From positions 68,012,001-68,076,000 of the forward strand of contig NC_068926.1 in the NCBI RefSeq assembly GCF_023091745.1: a stretch of DNA of 64,000 nucleotides, written 5' to 3'. Origin of the DNA: Budorcas taxicolor (lineage: Eukaryota; Chordata; Mammalia; Artiodactyla; Bovidae). This document shows positions 55,636-64,000 of this stretch, one piece after another; within the stretch, counting starts at the first letter, position 1; each line of letters begins with the position of its first letter. Under the pieces are notes generated by a model. The model did not search any database. It was not told where the DNA came from and worked only from the letters and a program-made list of their open reading frames with translations. A program made the translations under genes and the position numbers.

Positions 55636-56625
55636 AGATTCGGTATACCCAACAAAACTAGAAATCTAAAGAGAAAAAAGGATTTCCACAGAAGATACTC
55701 AAGTACCCACCCTCTTATCCACCTCAAAAAGAAATACAGATAGAGAACTGGAGGCAGAGCCTAGGGGTACAGAATCATAGCCAGTGAACTCTCACTTGGG
55801 TTTGGCATACAAGCCAATGGCAAGGCTCTATCTTTGTGATAAGGAAACGTTTGTAAGCTCCTAAACTACAGAACATTTCAATCATCAGACTTCCCAATAG
55901 CCAGGTTAACCTAAAGTCCCACAGTTCATCCTGAAACATTCATTATGAACATTTCATAAAGTCATTTAAATTCCTTTAAAATAATGGTTAAATATGTATT
56001 AAAGCAATGTTCTGACTATTGTAATTAGGACTGTAGTAAGAAAATGCTTTCAACTCTACTTCCTCAACATTACTTCAACACTTACTAATATATCAAATGT
56101 GAACTCACTCAAAGTGACTATTAAGCAATTTTTCTCTTTTCTGAAGTTTTCAGAAAGAGCATTTTTCAAACATTTATTAAGCATCTATGATATCTCTACT
56201 ATAAATATTAGCTATATTATGCTCAGCAATTTTCAGAAGAAATCTTCAAATATTCCTGTCAATGGCTTTTTCTGGCTTCAGCATGGAAATTTTAGATTTA
56301 TGAAAACGAAGACTGCTATAGGGTTTCAGCTGCCTGGGCTTAAGTCAATTGAGATGTTTATTTATAATAACAGATACCTGATCTAAGATCACAGATGACA
56401 AATTTATGTTAAGAATTAGTATATAATATTAAGTATAAACACATATATACACAAACAAACCAAACTTCTGCTGAAGTAACATGTCTGGCAGAATCCATCT
56501 ACCAATTAGGAAGGAAAAAGATCTCTAAATATTCAAGAAAGATGTGCTTTATTCATTAGAGTTATTCAGGCCCTAAAAAAGAAAAATGGTGGAAAAACTG
56601 AAGACCATAGTACAGTCCACAGAAA
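55636..56625. other. Unassigned sequence
   Basis: About 1 kb without a named repeat. A 95-codon ORF (56099-56386) has no recognisable motif. I do not call a gene. Confidence 0.5.
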
Positions 56626-56765
56626 ACATTTAGCTCTTCTCCTGCGTTAACTAATTGCTGTGTGTCTTGGCCAAAGCAATTAATTTCTCTGGACCTTAAT
56701 TTCATTATGCATAAAATATAGAAAAGCAACTCTAGCTACCCTCTTAAGTACTAAGATGGTATTCT
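56626..56765 (+). repeat. MIR SINE, sense
   Basis: TTGCTGTGTGTCTTGGCCAA, GCAATTAATTTCTCTGGACC and TTAATTTCATTATGCATAAA correspond to the MIR core (…ctgtgtgaccttgggcaa...ctgtgcctcagtttcctcat…). Confidence 0.78.
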
Positions 56766-57284
56766 TCTTTTTAAAGACATTTTTAACACTCTTGGTTATC
56801 TAGTTTTCGAGCAAAAACAGATCAAAAATAGTCAATTACAGAGAGAAGGAGGAGGTGTAACAAGAAGCAAATCATTGATCATGGCATAACTGGCAGGTGA
56901 CAAATAATTTAACAATCAGACCCAGGAACCCTAACAATAATAGGAGTCTGTTAGGAATAAAAGAAAACAGCTCTTCAAGATATAGATTATTCAAGGGTCT
57001 TTATTTTGGCACTTCAATTTTGCTTTGGTCATTTTACTGAACTAGATGATGAAAAACAGACAAGACAGAAATAAAATTTATTTCAAGTATTAACAATTCA
57101 AACACAAAACTCTTTGTTAGCTTATGTTTCACTTAGAAAAAATAAAGAAAATGCATCCTCTGAGTATATCTGGAGGTTAGACACTACTTTACAGTTCTAA
57201 TAACCCTATTAGGAAGTAAGACAAATTGATTTACACAAGAAACAGTTTCTAGAGTTCCAAATGGATGTATGTGGGGAAAAATAT
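56766..57284. other. Unassigned sequence
   Basis: No recognised feature. Confidence 0.5.
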
Positions 57285-57470
57285 CAGATTTGGGGGTCAT
57301 ATGATCTGGTTTTGAGACCTAATTCTACCCAAAAGCAGCACATGAAAGAAGACAAGTCATAGTCTTTTCAAGCTCAACTCTTAATCGGAAAATGAAGAAG
57401 AAAATAATAATACTTAGAAAGCTGAAAGGATCAAATGAATTTAAATCTTTGAAAGTGTTGTGCAATTCTA
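57285..57470 (+). repeat. MIR SINE, sense
   Basis: TTTGGGGGTCATATGATCTG, GTTTTGAGACCTAATTCTAC, CTCAACTCTTAATCGGAAAA and GAAAGGATCAAATGAATTTA follow the MIR layout including the 3' portion. Confidence 0.72.
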
Positions 57471-57796
57471 TAAAAACCTTTCACAAACAAGTGTCTCACA
57501 TACACAACTTATGAATCTCCATCTCCAAGGTCTGGAGTAATTCTTATAAAGTTTTGCCTTCTTACAGAGAATAACTGCAAGACAACTGCATAAATATGAA
57601 TAAACTATAAAGGTAATTATAAAATAAAAGTTAGTGTATTTCTCTGACCAACACTGCTTTGACTCACTCATAAACCGAAGTAGAGATATTATCCAGTTAG
57701 GTCAAACTACTGATTAAAGTATGATGGAGTACTTTGTGACAGACCAACTCTCCCATCAGAAATACTCCAAAATATCTACATAATGGACAGATGGAC

Positions 57797-57980
57797 ATGT
57801 TCACTCAGTCGTGTCTGACTCTGAAACCCCATGAACTATAGCCTGCCAGGTTCCTCCACCCATGGGATTTTCCAGGCAAGAATACTGGAGTGGGTTGCCG
57901 TTTCCTTCTCCAGGGGATCTTTCCAACCCAGGGATTGAACCCGGTCTCCCACTCTACAGGTAGACTCTTTACTGCCTGAG
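57797..57980 (-). mobile_element. Bov-tA SINE, antisense
   Basis: GTTCACTCAGTCGTGTCTGA, CCATGAACTATAGCCTGCCA, GAATACTGGAGTGGGTTGCC, AGGGATTGAACCCGGTCTCC and CTTTACTGCCTGAG. The head is cut before the usual end. Confidence 0.9.
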
Positions 57981-57989
57981 ATAATATAT

Positions 57990-59345
57990 ATTTTTAAGCT
58001 ATCTGTTTAAAGGCATCAGAAAGAGCAGATAAAGCAACTGGCTCTAGAGAAGCCAAGATTCCAGGGAGCAGAAAGGAGCTGAGGTGAGCTGATATTCTAC
58101 TGCCTCTCTTTCCCATGGGCATTGCTAATTCTGGGTAAAGGTCAAGAGGCTGAGAATCCATCCTAGCTTTCCTCTCAAGAAGGAAGGTTGCTTCTGGAAA
58201 ACACAGAAACATACAGAGTTTTTGCTTATCTCCTGGGACTAGTAAAGCAAAATTAGAAACTTGAGGGGCCAAGATCCCAGAGAAAAAAGAGAGGTAGAGA
58301 ACTAAGTCTGACATAGAGCCAGCTTTCTCCTCAAGACATCTGCTAAATAATGCAGGACAAGAGCCTAAGCAGAAAGCCTTCAAAAAGTAAGAGGTAAGTT
58401 TTCAGCAATCTCAGAAGCTGAGGAGACAAGAATTAAAGCTCAGAACCTATGATGCAAGAAGCTTTATTGAACACACAGAGCTCTTCGTAGAAAGTTCTCG
58501 AAGGCTAGCCTCAACTCAGTATCTCAGTAGATTAAGGTGATCAGCCCCACTCTATGTGCCTACCAGAAGAAAGAAAGAACTTCTCCAAAAGAAAACATTC
58601 TCTGAACACTCTCCAATTTTTATACACAATGGCCACCTTTCTATCAAAATTACCAGATATGCCAAGAAAGACAAAGCTGACAATCAAGAGAAAAAAACAG
58701 AAACACAGACAATTTAGAAAGCAGAGTTAGCAAATAAGAACTTTTAAAGTACCATAACTAATATATTGAAGAAAATGAAGAAACAGACGGAAAATATTGA
58801 GAAACAAGCTGAGAATTTCAGCAGAGAATTAAAATATTAAAAATATAAAATGGAAACAGTAGAACTGAAAAACTACTAAAATTAGAATTCAATAGATGAG
58901 TTTAACAGTAGATTACTGATGAACTAGAAAGCCAGCCAACAGAAAATAAACTGAAACAGACAAAGAAAAAAAAACACTATAAAAAGAATGAAGTACTAAT
59001 ACATGCCATGATATAGATGAGCATAAAACACAATCTAGGAGAAAGAAGTCATGCACAAAAAAAGACCAAATATTGTATGATTCTATTTATATGAAATATG
59101 CAGAATAGACAAAACCACAGAGCTAGAAAGTATATCAGTAGCCACCAGAGTCTGGGAGGTTGAGGCAGGTAGGGAAAATAGAGAGTGACTGCTAATGGGT
59201 ATAGGATTTATTTTTGGAATGATAAAAATGTTCTAGATTTAGATAGTGACAATCCATGCAAAACTATACAAATATACTAAAAATCACTGAATTTAAAAAG
59301 GATATAATGGCATGTGAATTACATCTCAAGAGAGTTATTGAAAAA
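57990..59345 (+). mobile_element. L1M LINE: 5'/ORF1 region joined to 3' UTR
   Basis: 58530-58990 (CCAATTTTTATACACAATGG, AGAAAAAAACAGAAACACAG, GCAGAGTTAGCAAATAAGAA, GAGAATTTCAGCAGAGAATT, CTGAAAAACTACTAAAATTA, AGATGAGTTTAACAGTAGAT) follows L1M ORF1. 57990-58530 is probably its 5' region. At about 58980 it jumps to the 3' UTR (AATGAAGTACTAATACATGC, GACCAAATATTGTATGATTC, GAGAGTGACTGCTAATGGGT, AAAATGTTCTAGATTTAGAT). ORF2 is missing between the two. A 129-codon minus-strand ORF at 57994-58383 is antisense and not a gene. Confidence 0.7.
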
Positions 59346-59369
59346 ATGGAATAAAACTCAATATATGAC

Positions 59370-60190
59370 TTATAACAGACACACTTTGAATAAAAGATAC
59401 AGAAAGATCAAAAGTACAAGGATAGAAAAATATGTAACATGTAAACACAAGCCAAAAAGCTGATAAAGCTACACGAGCATCGGACTTTAACAAAAGTAAT
59501 ATTATTCAAGATAAAGACATTTCACAGTAATAATTTTAAAAGTTAATCCATCAAGAAAATATCACAATGCTAAATCTATGTATATCCATATGATAAAATG
59601 AGTTGTTATTCAGCAAATATACTTACCCCTCTACATCTCACTGAAGGTATTCTCCCCACTCTCTTTAATGTTAGGCCTGGCCAGATTACTTCCATCAGCC
59701 AGTAGACTGTCAGTGAGCATGACGTGAACAAAGGCCTTTAAATGTATCTGCACATTCTGGATTGAGTCTTGTGCTCACTGATCTACTGTAAGAAGAGAAT
59801 GACCCAGATAACCTTTCCCCATTAGCAGGAGCTGCCAAACAATACCACATAAGGTAGAACTAAACTCAGTCTGCAGCCTGAAGCAAACTACCCAGTCAAA
59901 CACAGACCCATGAGAAAAATCAGATATTTATTGGTATATGCCACAGAAAGAGGTTCCTGAGGTCGTTATGCTAATATATATACATAACAACTATGTAATA
60001 TATATAACTAATATAACATAATACTATACCAAACTATATAGTGCAAAAAAAAATGGACAAAAGTAAAACAGTAAAGTGGACAAATCCACAATTACTGTGA
60101 AAAATTTTATATACTTCTTTTAATGGCTGATAGAGCAAGCGGACAGGAAATCTACAAGAACATAGAGGAACTGAATATCCAGCTAGGTTT
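59370..60190 (+). mobile_element. L1M ORF2 fragments around an LTR-like repeat
   Basis: 59370-59590 (TAACAGACACACTTTGAATA, AAGGATAGAAAAATATGTAA, GGACTTTAACAAAAGTAATA, CAAGAAAATATCACAATGCT) and 60056-60190 (GGCTGATAGAGCAAGCGGAC, AACATAGAGGAACTGAATAT) are successive parts of L1 ORF2 in the same strand. Between them 59640-59965 holds LTR-like material (AGGCCTGGCCAGATTACTTC, GTGAGCATGACGTGAACAAA, CAGATATTTATTGGTATATG), presumably an old insertion, similar in kind to 24.5-25.0 kb. Confidence 0.6.
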
Positions 60191-60330
60191 TATTATAACA
60201 AATTGGTATAATAAATATCTCCTTGGTTAATAATAAAATTGGAATCATTTGAACAGAAAAGATTGCAGCAAAAGGCATTACCATCATATTCTGGTAAACA
60301 AGGCTAAACCTTAAGTACAAGTCCTATATA
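60191..60330. other. Short unassigned spacer
   Basis: Nothing recognised. Confidence 0.4.
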
Positions 60331-60629
60331 TGAAAGTGAAAGTCACTCAGCATCTGACTCTTTGCGACCCCATGAATTATACAGTCCATGGCATTCTCCA
60401 GGCCAGAGTCGGTAGCCGTTCCCTTCTCCAGGGGATCTTCCCAACCCAGGAATAGAACCCAGATCTCCTGTACTGTGGGATTTTCTTTACCAGCTGAGCC
60501 ACGAGGGAAGCCCAAGAATACTGGAATGGGTAGCCTATCCCTTCTCCAGGGGATCTTCCTGACCCAGGAATTGAACCAGGGTCTCTTGCATTGCAGGCAG
60601 ATTCTTTATCAGCTGAGCTACCAGGGAAA
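60331..60629 (-). mobile_element. Bov-tA SINE with two tandem tRNA-like heads
   Basis: Antisense: TGAAAGTGAAAGTCACTCAG, ATTATACAGTCCATGGCATT (short body), then head one ending TGAGCCACGAGGGAAGCCC and head two (GAATACTGGAATGGGTAGCC, CAGGAATTGAACCAGGGTCT, TGAGCTACCAGGGAAA). Same architecture and strand as 146-440. The 60388-60729 ORF is a translated SINE. Confidence 0.9.
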
Positions 60630-60859
60630 TTATAAACTGAAGTTTAGCTTTAAAAAGTGTGACCTTCAATGCCTCCTTCACAGGTTTGGGGTGAAGTCAT
60701 TTACAATCCTTAGTCATATAAAGTACTAAGTATCACCTCATTTTTCTGCTTCTCTTCAAAGTTATACTTCCCCCAAAATATTGTCCCCCAACTTGGTTAG
60801 CCCCCAACTTTCTCAAACCCCACTTCCCCTTCACTCTTCTCTCATGCAAATATAGCATC

Positions 60860-61870
60860 TGGCAGCACCATTCCACTGAAATCACTTACAAAGCCAACAA
60901 TACCTCTGTATTACCAAATGTAATGGTCACTTCTCTGAAATCATCTGATTCAAGCTTTCTCTTGCCTCTGACACACCTGTCACCCTTTACTGAAACAACA
61001 GTCTTCCTCAGTTCTGATGACTATGTTCTCCTGCTTTTGCTCCTACTGCACTGGCAGCTTCCGCTCAGTCTCCTTTGCTGGCTCTTCAAATCTCTAAATG
61101 CAGGTGTTAGGATTCAGTACCAAGTCCTCTTTCCTTACTTAAACTACACATAATCCATAATGATCTCATCCTATCCCATGGCTTTAAATGCAATTTATTA
61201 GATTCCTATCTTCAGTCCTGACCTTTACTCTGAGCTCCAGATTCAAATATATGACTGCCTATTTGATATTTCCCCTTGAGTCTACTAGAAATATCTCAGA
61301 CATGTCCTAAACCGAACATTTGATTTCATCTCTCTCCTTCCCAAGTCTGTTCCTCCCCAATAGTAAGTAAGTCATCATTGCCTTAAGAGGTATTTATTTA
61401 TTTGGCTGGGTTTTATTTATTTGGTGGGTCTTCCTTGCTGTGCACAGACTTTCTCTAGTGTGGTGAGCAGGGGCTTCTCTTTGTTGCAGCATGCCAGCTT
61501 CTCACTGGGGTGGCCTCTGTTGTTGCAGAGCCCACATGCTCTGGGGCACACAGGCTTCAGCAGTTGCAGCACACGGGCTCAGTAGCTGTGGCACACGGGT
61601 TTAGTAGCTCCACAGCATGTGTGACTTTCCCAGACCAGGGATCTAACCAGTGTTCTTTGCACTGCAGCAGATTCTAAACTACTGGACCACCAAGGAAGCC
61701 CTGCCTTCTTTTCTTTATACCACATTTCATTAGCAAGTCAGGGCAATGCCATCTCCAAAATTTATCTCCTATACCAACACTTCTTTCCATCTTCAATGCT
61801 ATTTCCAAAGTCCATGCTATCACCCAGTCACAGCAGCCAGCTCTGGTAAAACCTCCTAAGTAATAAACTC
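60860..61870 (+). mobile_element. L2 LINE, RT-region fragment, split by a CHR SINE
   Basis: 60860-61385 resembles the L2 reverse-transcriptase coding region: CACTTCTCTGAAATCATCTG, TCTTGCCTCTGACACACCTG, CAGTCTCCTTTGCTGGCTCT, GATCTCATCCTATCCCATGG, CAGTCCTGACCTTTACTCTG and GAGCTCCAGATTCAAATATA, the last two a recognisable L2 phrase. After the CHR copy it resumes at about 61705 (AAGTCAGGGCAATGCCATCT, CAGTCACAGCAGCC). The reading frame is destroyed. The 60923-61153 ORF is a fragment of it. Confidence 0.72.
61388..61702 (-). mobile_element. CHR-type SINE, long form, antisense
   Basis: TTTATTTATTTGGCTGGGTT tail region, GCACACAGGCTTCAGCAGTT, GCAGCACACGGGCTCAGTAG, TTCCCAGACCAGGGATCTAA, ACTACTGGACCACCAAGGAA and GCCCTG. 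About 315 bp, longer than the other CHR copies here because of an internal GCACACGGG-rich segment. It inserted in the L2 remnant. Confidence 0.85.
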
Positions 61871-62224
61871 TATCTTTAGGGACACTTTCATAGAACAATT
61901 TAAGAAGCATTTAGGCGATTTATCCTACATTAAGCCAATTTAGGTTAAAAAAAAAAAAAGAACAATAGTTTTGAATTTTTTACAATTTTCTCATAAAAAT
62001 AGAAAATTTTAAAAGTTGGCTGATAAAAACAGCAAATTGGAAATCTCAGGAACAAGATTTTTAAAAAGTATAAGCTTTTAAGCCAAACAAAATCACAAAG
62101 AATTGGACAAGTTGCCTTTAAGTGAAAGCCACTAGACAAAAATTACACAGATCATATTAATAATTATTTAACAAGGAATGAGATGATGATCCTGACCCTC
62201 CATTATTCATTTGGTTTAGTTCCT
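61871..62224. other. Unassigned sequence
   Basis: A 12-base A-run at about 61948-61960. No other feature. Confidence 0.5.
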
Positions 62225-62398
62225 TCAGTTCAGTTGCTCAGTTATGTCAGACTCTTTGTGACCCCATGGACTGCAGCATGCCAGGCTTCCCTGTCCATCT
62301 CCCAGAGCTTACTCAACCTCACGTCCATCGTATTGGTGATGCCATCCTACCATCTCATCCTCTGTCGTCCCCTTCTCCTCCCGCCTTCAATCTTTCCT
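62225..62398 (-). mobile_element. BovB LINE 3' end, antisense
   Basis: TTCAGTTCAGTTGCTCAGTT tail, GACTGCAGCATGCCAGGCTT, AACCTCACGTCCATCGTATT and TCTCATCCTCTGTCGTCCCC. Some 10-20 bp are missing after CCATC, compared with other copies. It faces the sense BovB at 62655. Confidence 0.92.
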
Positions 62399-62654
62399 TA
62401 TAACTGAACAAAGTCCAACGTCTGTTGAGCTTCAGAAGAAAGAGAATTAACTAGCCAAACATTATTTATATGGCAGTCTCCCTGTGTCTTTTGGAAATTT
62501 ACTATCAATAAAAACTTTTAAGCCTGCAACACTGTATGACAGGGAACTATAGAGACTAAACACAACACTCTATCAGGAGCTAGATTAAGATAAATCAACC
62601 TTTCTAGCTTCATTAGTAAGTCACTTCCCTAAAGGATCTGCTTTAGAAAAACAA

Positions 62655-63118
62655 AAGGTAGTCAAGGCTATGGTTTTTCCAGTAGTCATGTATGGATGTG
62701 AGAGTTGGACTGTGAAGAAGGCTGAGCACTGAAGAATTGATGCTTTTGAACTGTGGTGTTGGAGAAGACTCTTGAGAGTCCCCTGGACTGCAAGCAGATC
62801 CAACCAGTCCATTCTGAAGGAGATCAGCCCTGGGATTTCTTTGGAAGGAATGATGCTAGAGCTGAAACTCCAGTACTTTGGCCACCTCTTGTGAAGAGTT
62901 GACTCATTGAAAAAGACCCTGATGCTGGGAGGGATTGGGGGCAGGAGGAGAAGGGGCCGACAGAGGAAGAGATGGCTGAATGGCATCACTGACTCGATGG
63001 ACATGGGTCTGAGTGAACTCCGGGAGTTGGTGATAGACAGGGAGGCCTGGTGTGCTGCGATTCATGGGGTCGCAAAGAGTCGGACACGACTCAGCAACTG
63101 AACTGAACTGAACTGAAT
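62655..63118 (+). mobile_element. BovB LINE 3' part, sense
   Basis: Begins within the RT C-terminal region (GTAGTCAAGGCTATGGTTTT) and ends with CTGAACTGAACTGAACTGAA. Other landmarks: GAGATCAGCCCTGGGATTTC, GGGATTGGGGGCAGGAGGAG and AGAGTCGGACACGACTCAGC. The frame holds a stop (GAGCACTGAAGAATTG near 62722), so only the last 64 codons (62907-63101, GGRRRRGRQRKRWLNGITDS...) stay open. Many CpGs are retained. Confidence 0.93.
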
Positions 63119-63499
63119 GATGCCATTATTTAATAATTTTTTTCCTCTACTATCCATCTAGGCAGTCATTGTTGAGCACATTTTTACCATTCAAAATGCA
63201 CCACAACAGTGGCAGCTATGAAGATGAGAGTGTCAAGCTTAATAACAGCTGAACTTTAATACAAAATTTTTCTCTGTTTTAGTGTATCTTCTTTTAAAAA
63301 ATATAATTGCTTCCCTTAGGCTTCCTCCTCACCACCAAACGTGTTTCTTTACCCAAAAAACTTTCCCCTATCACCTGCCACACGGTCTGAAATCCCACAC
63401 CACAAGTTACTTTGATACAAGCATGATTTTCAGAGAGACCATTTTAGTAAGAAAATATATAATTGGTGAGACCTTGTAAAGATCCAAGAATAACTTTTC
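63119..63499. other. Unassigned sequence
   Basis: No recognised repeat, RNA gene or exon. Confidence 0.5.
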
Positions 63500-63955
63500 A
63501 AATAAAAACATTACTCACTTACTATGTGCTGGCACTGAACTAAATATTACATTCATTTTCAAATTTACCCTCATAAGAAACTTATGAGATAAATACTATT
63601 TCCATTTCAGGGAGGTAAAAACTGAAGGCTTCCCTGGTGGCTCAGCTGGTAAAGAATCCACCTGCAATGCAGGAGACCTGGGTTTGATTCCTGGGTTGGG
63701 AAGATCCCCTGGAGAAGGGAAAAGCCACCCACTCCAGTATTCTGGCCTGGAAAATTCCACGGACAGAAGAGCCTGCTCGGCTACAGTCCACGAGGTCGCA
63801 AAGAGTTGGACACAACTGAACAATTAACATTTTCTTTCACTTTCAAAGAGATTTGGTTACTTGTTCAAAGTCACATTTATCCATCTATCTAGTAAAGCAG
63901 TGATATGAAGCCAGATCTGGTTGACTTTAGGACCCCAATAGCTAAAATCTTAAAC
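63500..63955 (-). repeat. MIR SINE, antisense, split by a Bov-tA
   Basis: ACTTACTATGTGCTGGCACT, CATTCATTTTCAAATTTACC, CTTATGAGATAAATACTATT and TTCCATTTCAGGGAGG form the left part. After the Bov-tA it continues CAAAGAGATTTGGTTACTTG, TTCAAAGTCACATTTATCC and AAGCAGTGATATGAAGCC, as in MIR. Confidence 0.82.
63629..63840 (+). mobile_element. Bov-tA SINE, nested in a MIR
   Basis: Sense copy: GGCTTCCCTGGTGGCTCAGC, GGTTTGATTCCTGGGTTGGG B-box area, CACCCACTCCAGTATTCTGG, GGTCGCAAAGAGTTGGACAC and TTAACATTTTCTTTCAC. It splits an older MIR. Confidence 0.94.
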
Positions 63956-64000
63956 AGTAGGACCTAAAGAGAGTCAACAGAAAAACAAGTGTTTTATGGT

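Noticed and set aside
57994..58383. 129-codon minus-strand ORF, one of the longer reading frames outside BovB
   Set aside because: Lies antisense to A-rich L1M 5'/ORF1 material, has no domain that I recognise, and no splice or promoter context. Long frames arise by chance in such sequence.
146..60629. Regularly recurring ~120-210-bp units that could suggest an array
   Set aside because: They are dispersed SINEs on both strands at irregular distances, without a constant spacer, so not a CRISPR or satellite array.
1..64000. A previously undescribed biological system
   Set aside because: Everything that I can interpret fits known ruminant transposable elements and their rearrangements. The unexplained parts lack coding or RNA-gene signals visible by eye.

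Overview
This 64 kb window is ruminant (Pecora) nuclear DNA, most likely from a bovid. The evidence is the repeat content: about 22 copies of the tRNA-Glu-derived Bov-tA/Bov-A SINEs (including two Bov-A2 dimers), five CHR-type SINEs, about a dozen BovB (RTE-clade) LINE copies and one short copy that looks like bovine L1. Under these lie older mammalian layers: L1M/HAL1, L2, MIR and MLT1-like LTRs. The sequence is AT-rich and unevenly decayed, and I cannot tell cattle, sheep, goat, buffalo or deer apart.

I found no host protein-coding exon, rRNA, functional tRNA or CRISPR array that I can support. Every ORF longer than about 100 codons that I could interpret lies in a transposable element, usually BovB reverse transcriptase or a translated SINE. 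The window reads as an intron or an intergenic desert.

Layout. 0-7 kb: SINE-rich, with a serial CHR plus Bov-tA insertion into an L1M tail (2.5-3.2 kb) and a 5'-truncated antisense BovB with target-site duplications (3.3-4.1 kb). 7-16 kb: sparse old repeats, an MLT1-like LTR (12.3-12.8 kb) and a decayed LTR-like repeat split by a Bov-A (13.3-14.2 kb). 16-20.6 kb: HAL1/L1M remnants and another MLT1-like LTR. 20.6-24.3 kb: a nearly full-span BovB that has lost about 0.7 kb and is interrupted by a second, antisense BovB. 24.5-32 kb: an LTR-like repeat, paired opposite-strand SINEs, an antisense L1M 3' end, and L2 and MIR. 32.2-33.2 kb: the best-preserved BovB (279-codon RT fragment, perfect 11-bp TSD). 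36-39.5 kb: SINE cluster and an old BovB. 43.2-44.2 kb: a 325-bp inverted duplication carrying a BovB 3' end plus its flank. 44.9-45.6 kb: an internally deleted L1M. 50.5-52.4 kb: a BovB lacking its 3' end and its YADD motif. 52.7-54.7 kb: a repeat-poor stretch that retains several CpGs and could be a conserved non-coding element. 58-61.9 kb: L1M and L2 remnants. 62.2-63.1 kb: two BovB fragments in inverted orientation.

There is no operon-like cooperation between genes here. The relationship between the parts is one of transposition: the BovB LINE supplies the endonuclease/reverse transcriptase (RT), and Bov-tA/Bov-A SINEs share BovB sequence and are thought to use that machinery. I saw no convincing undescribed biological system. 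The most unusual structure is the inverted duplication at 43.24-44.23 kb.
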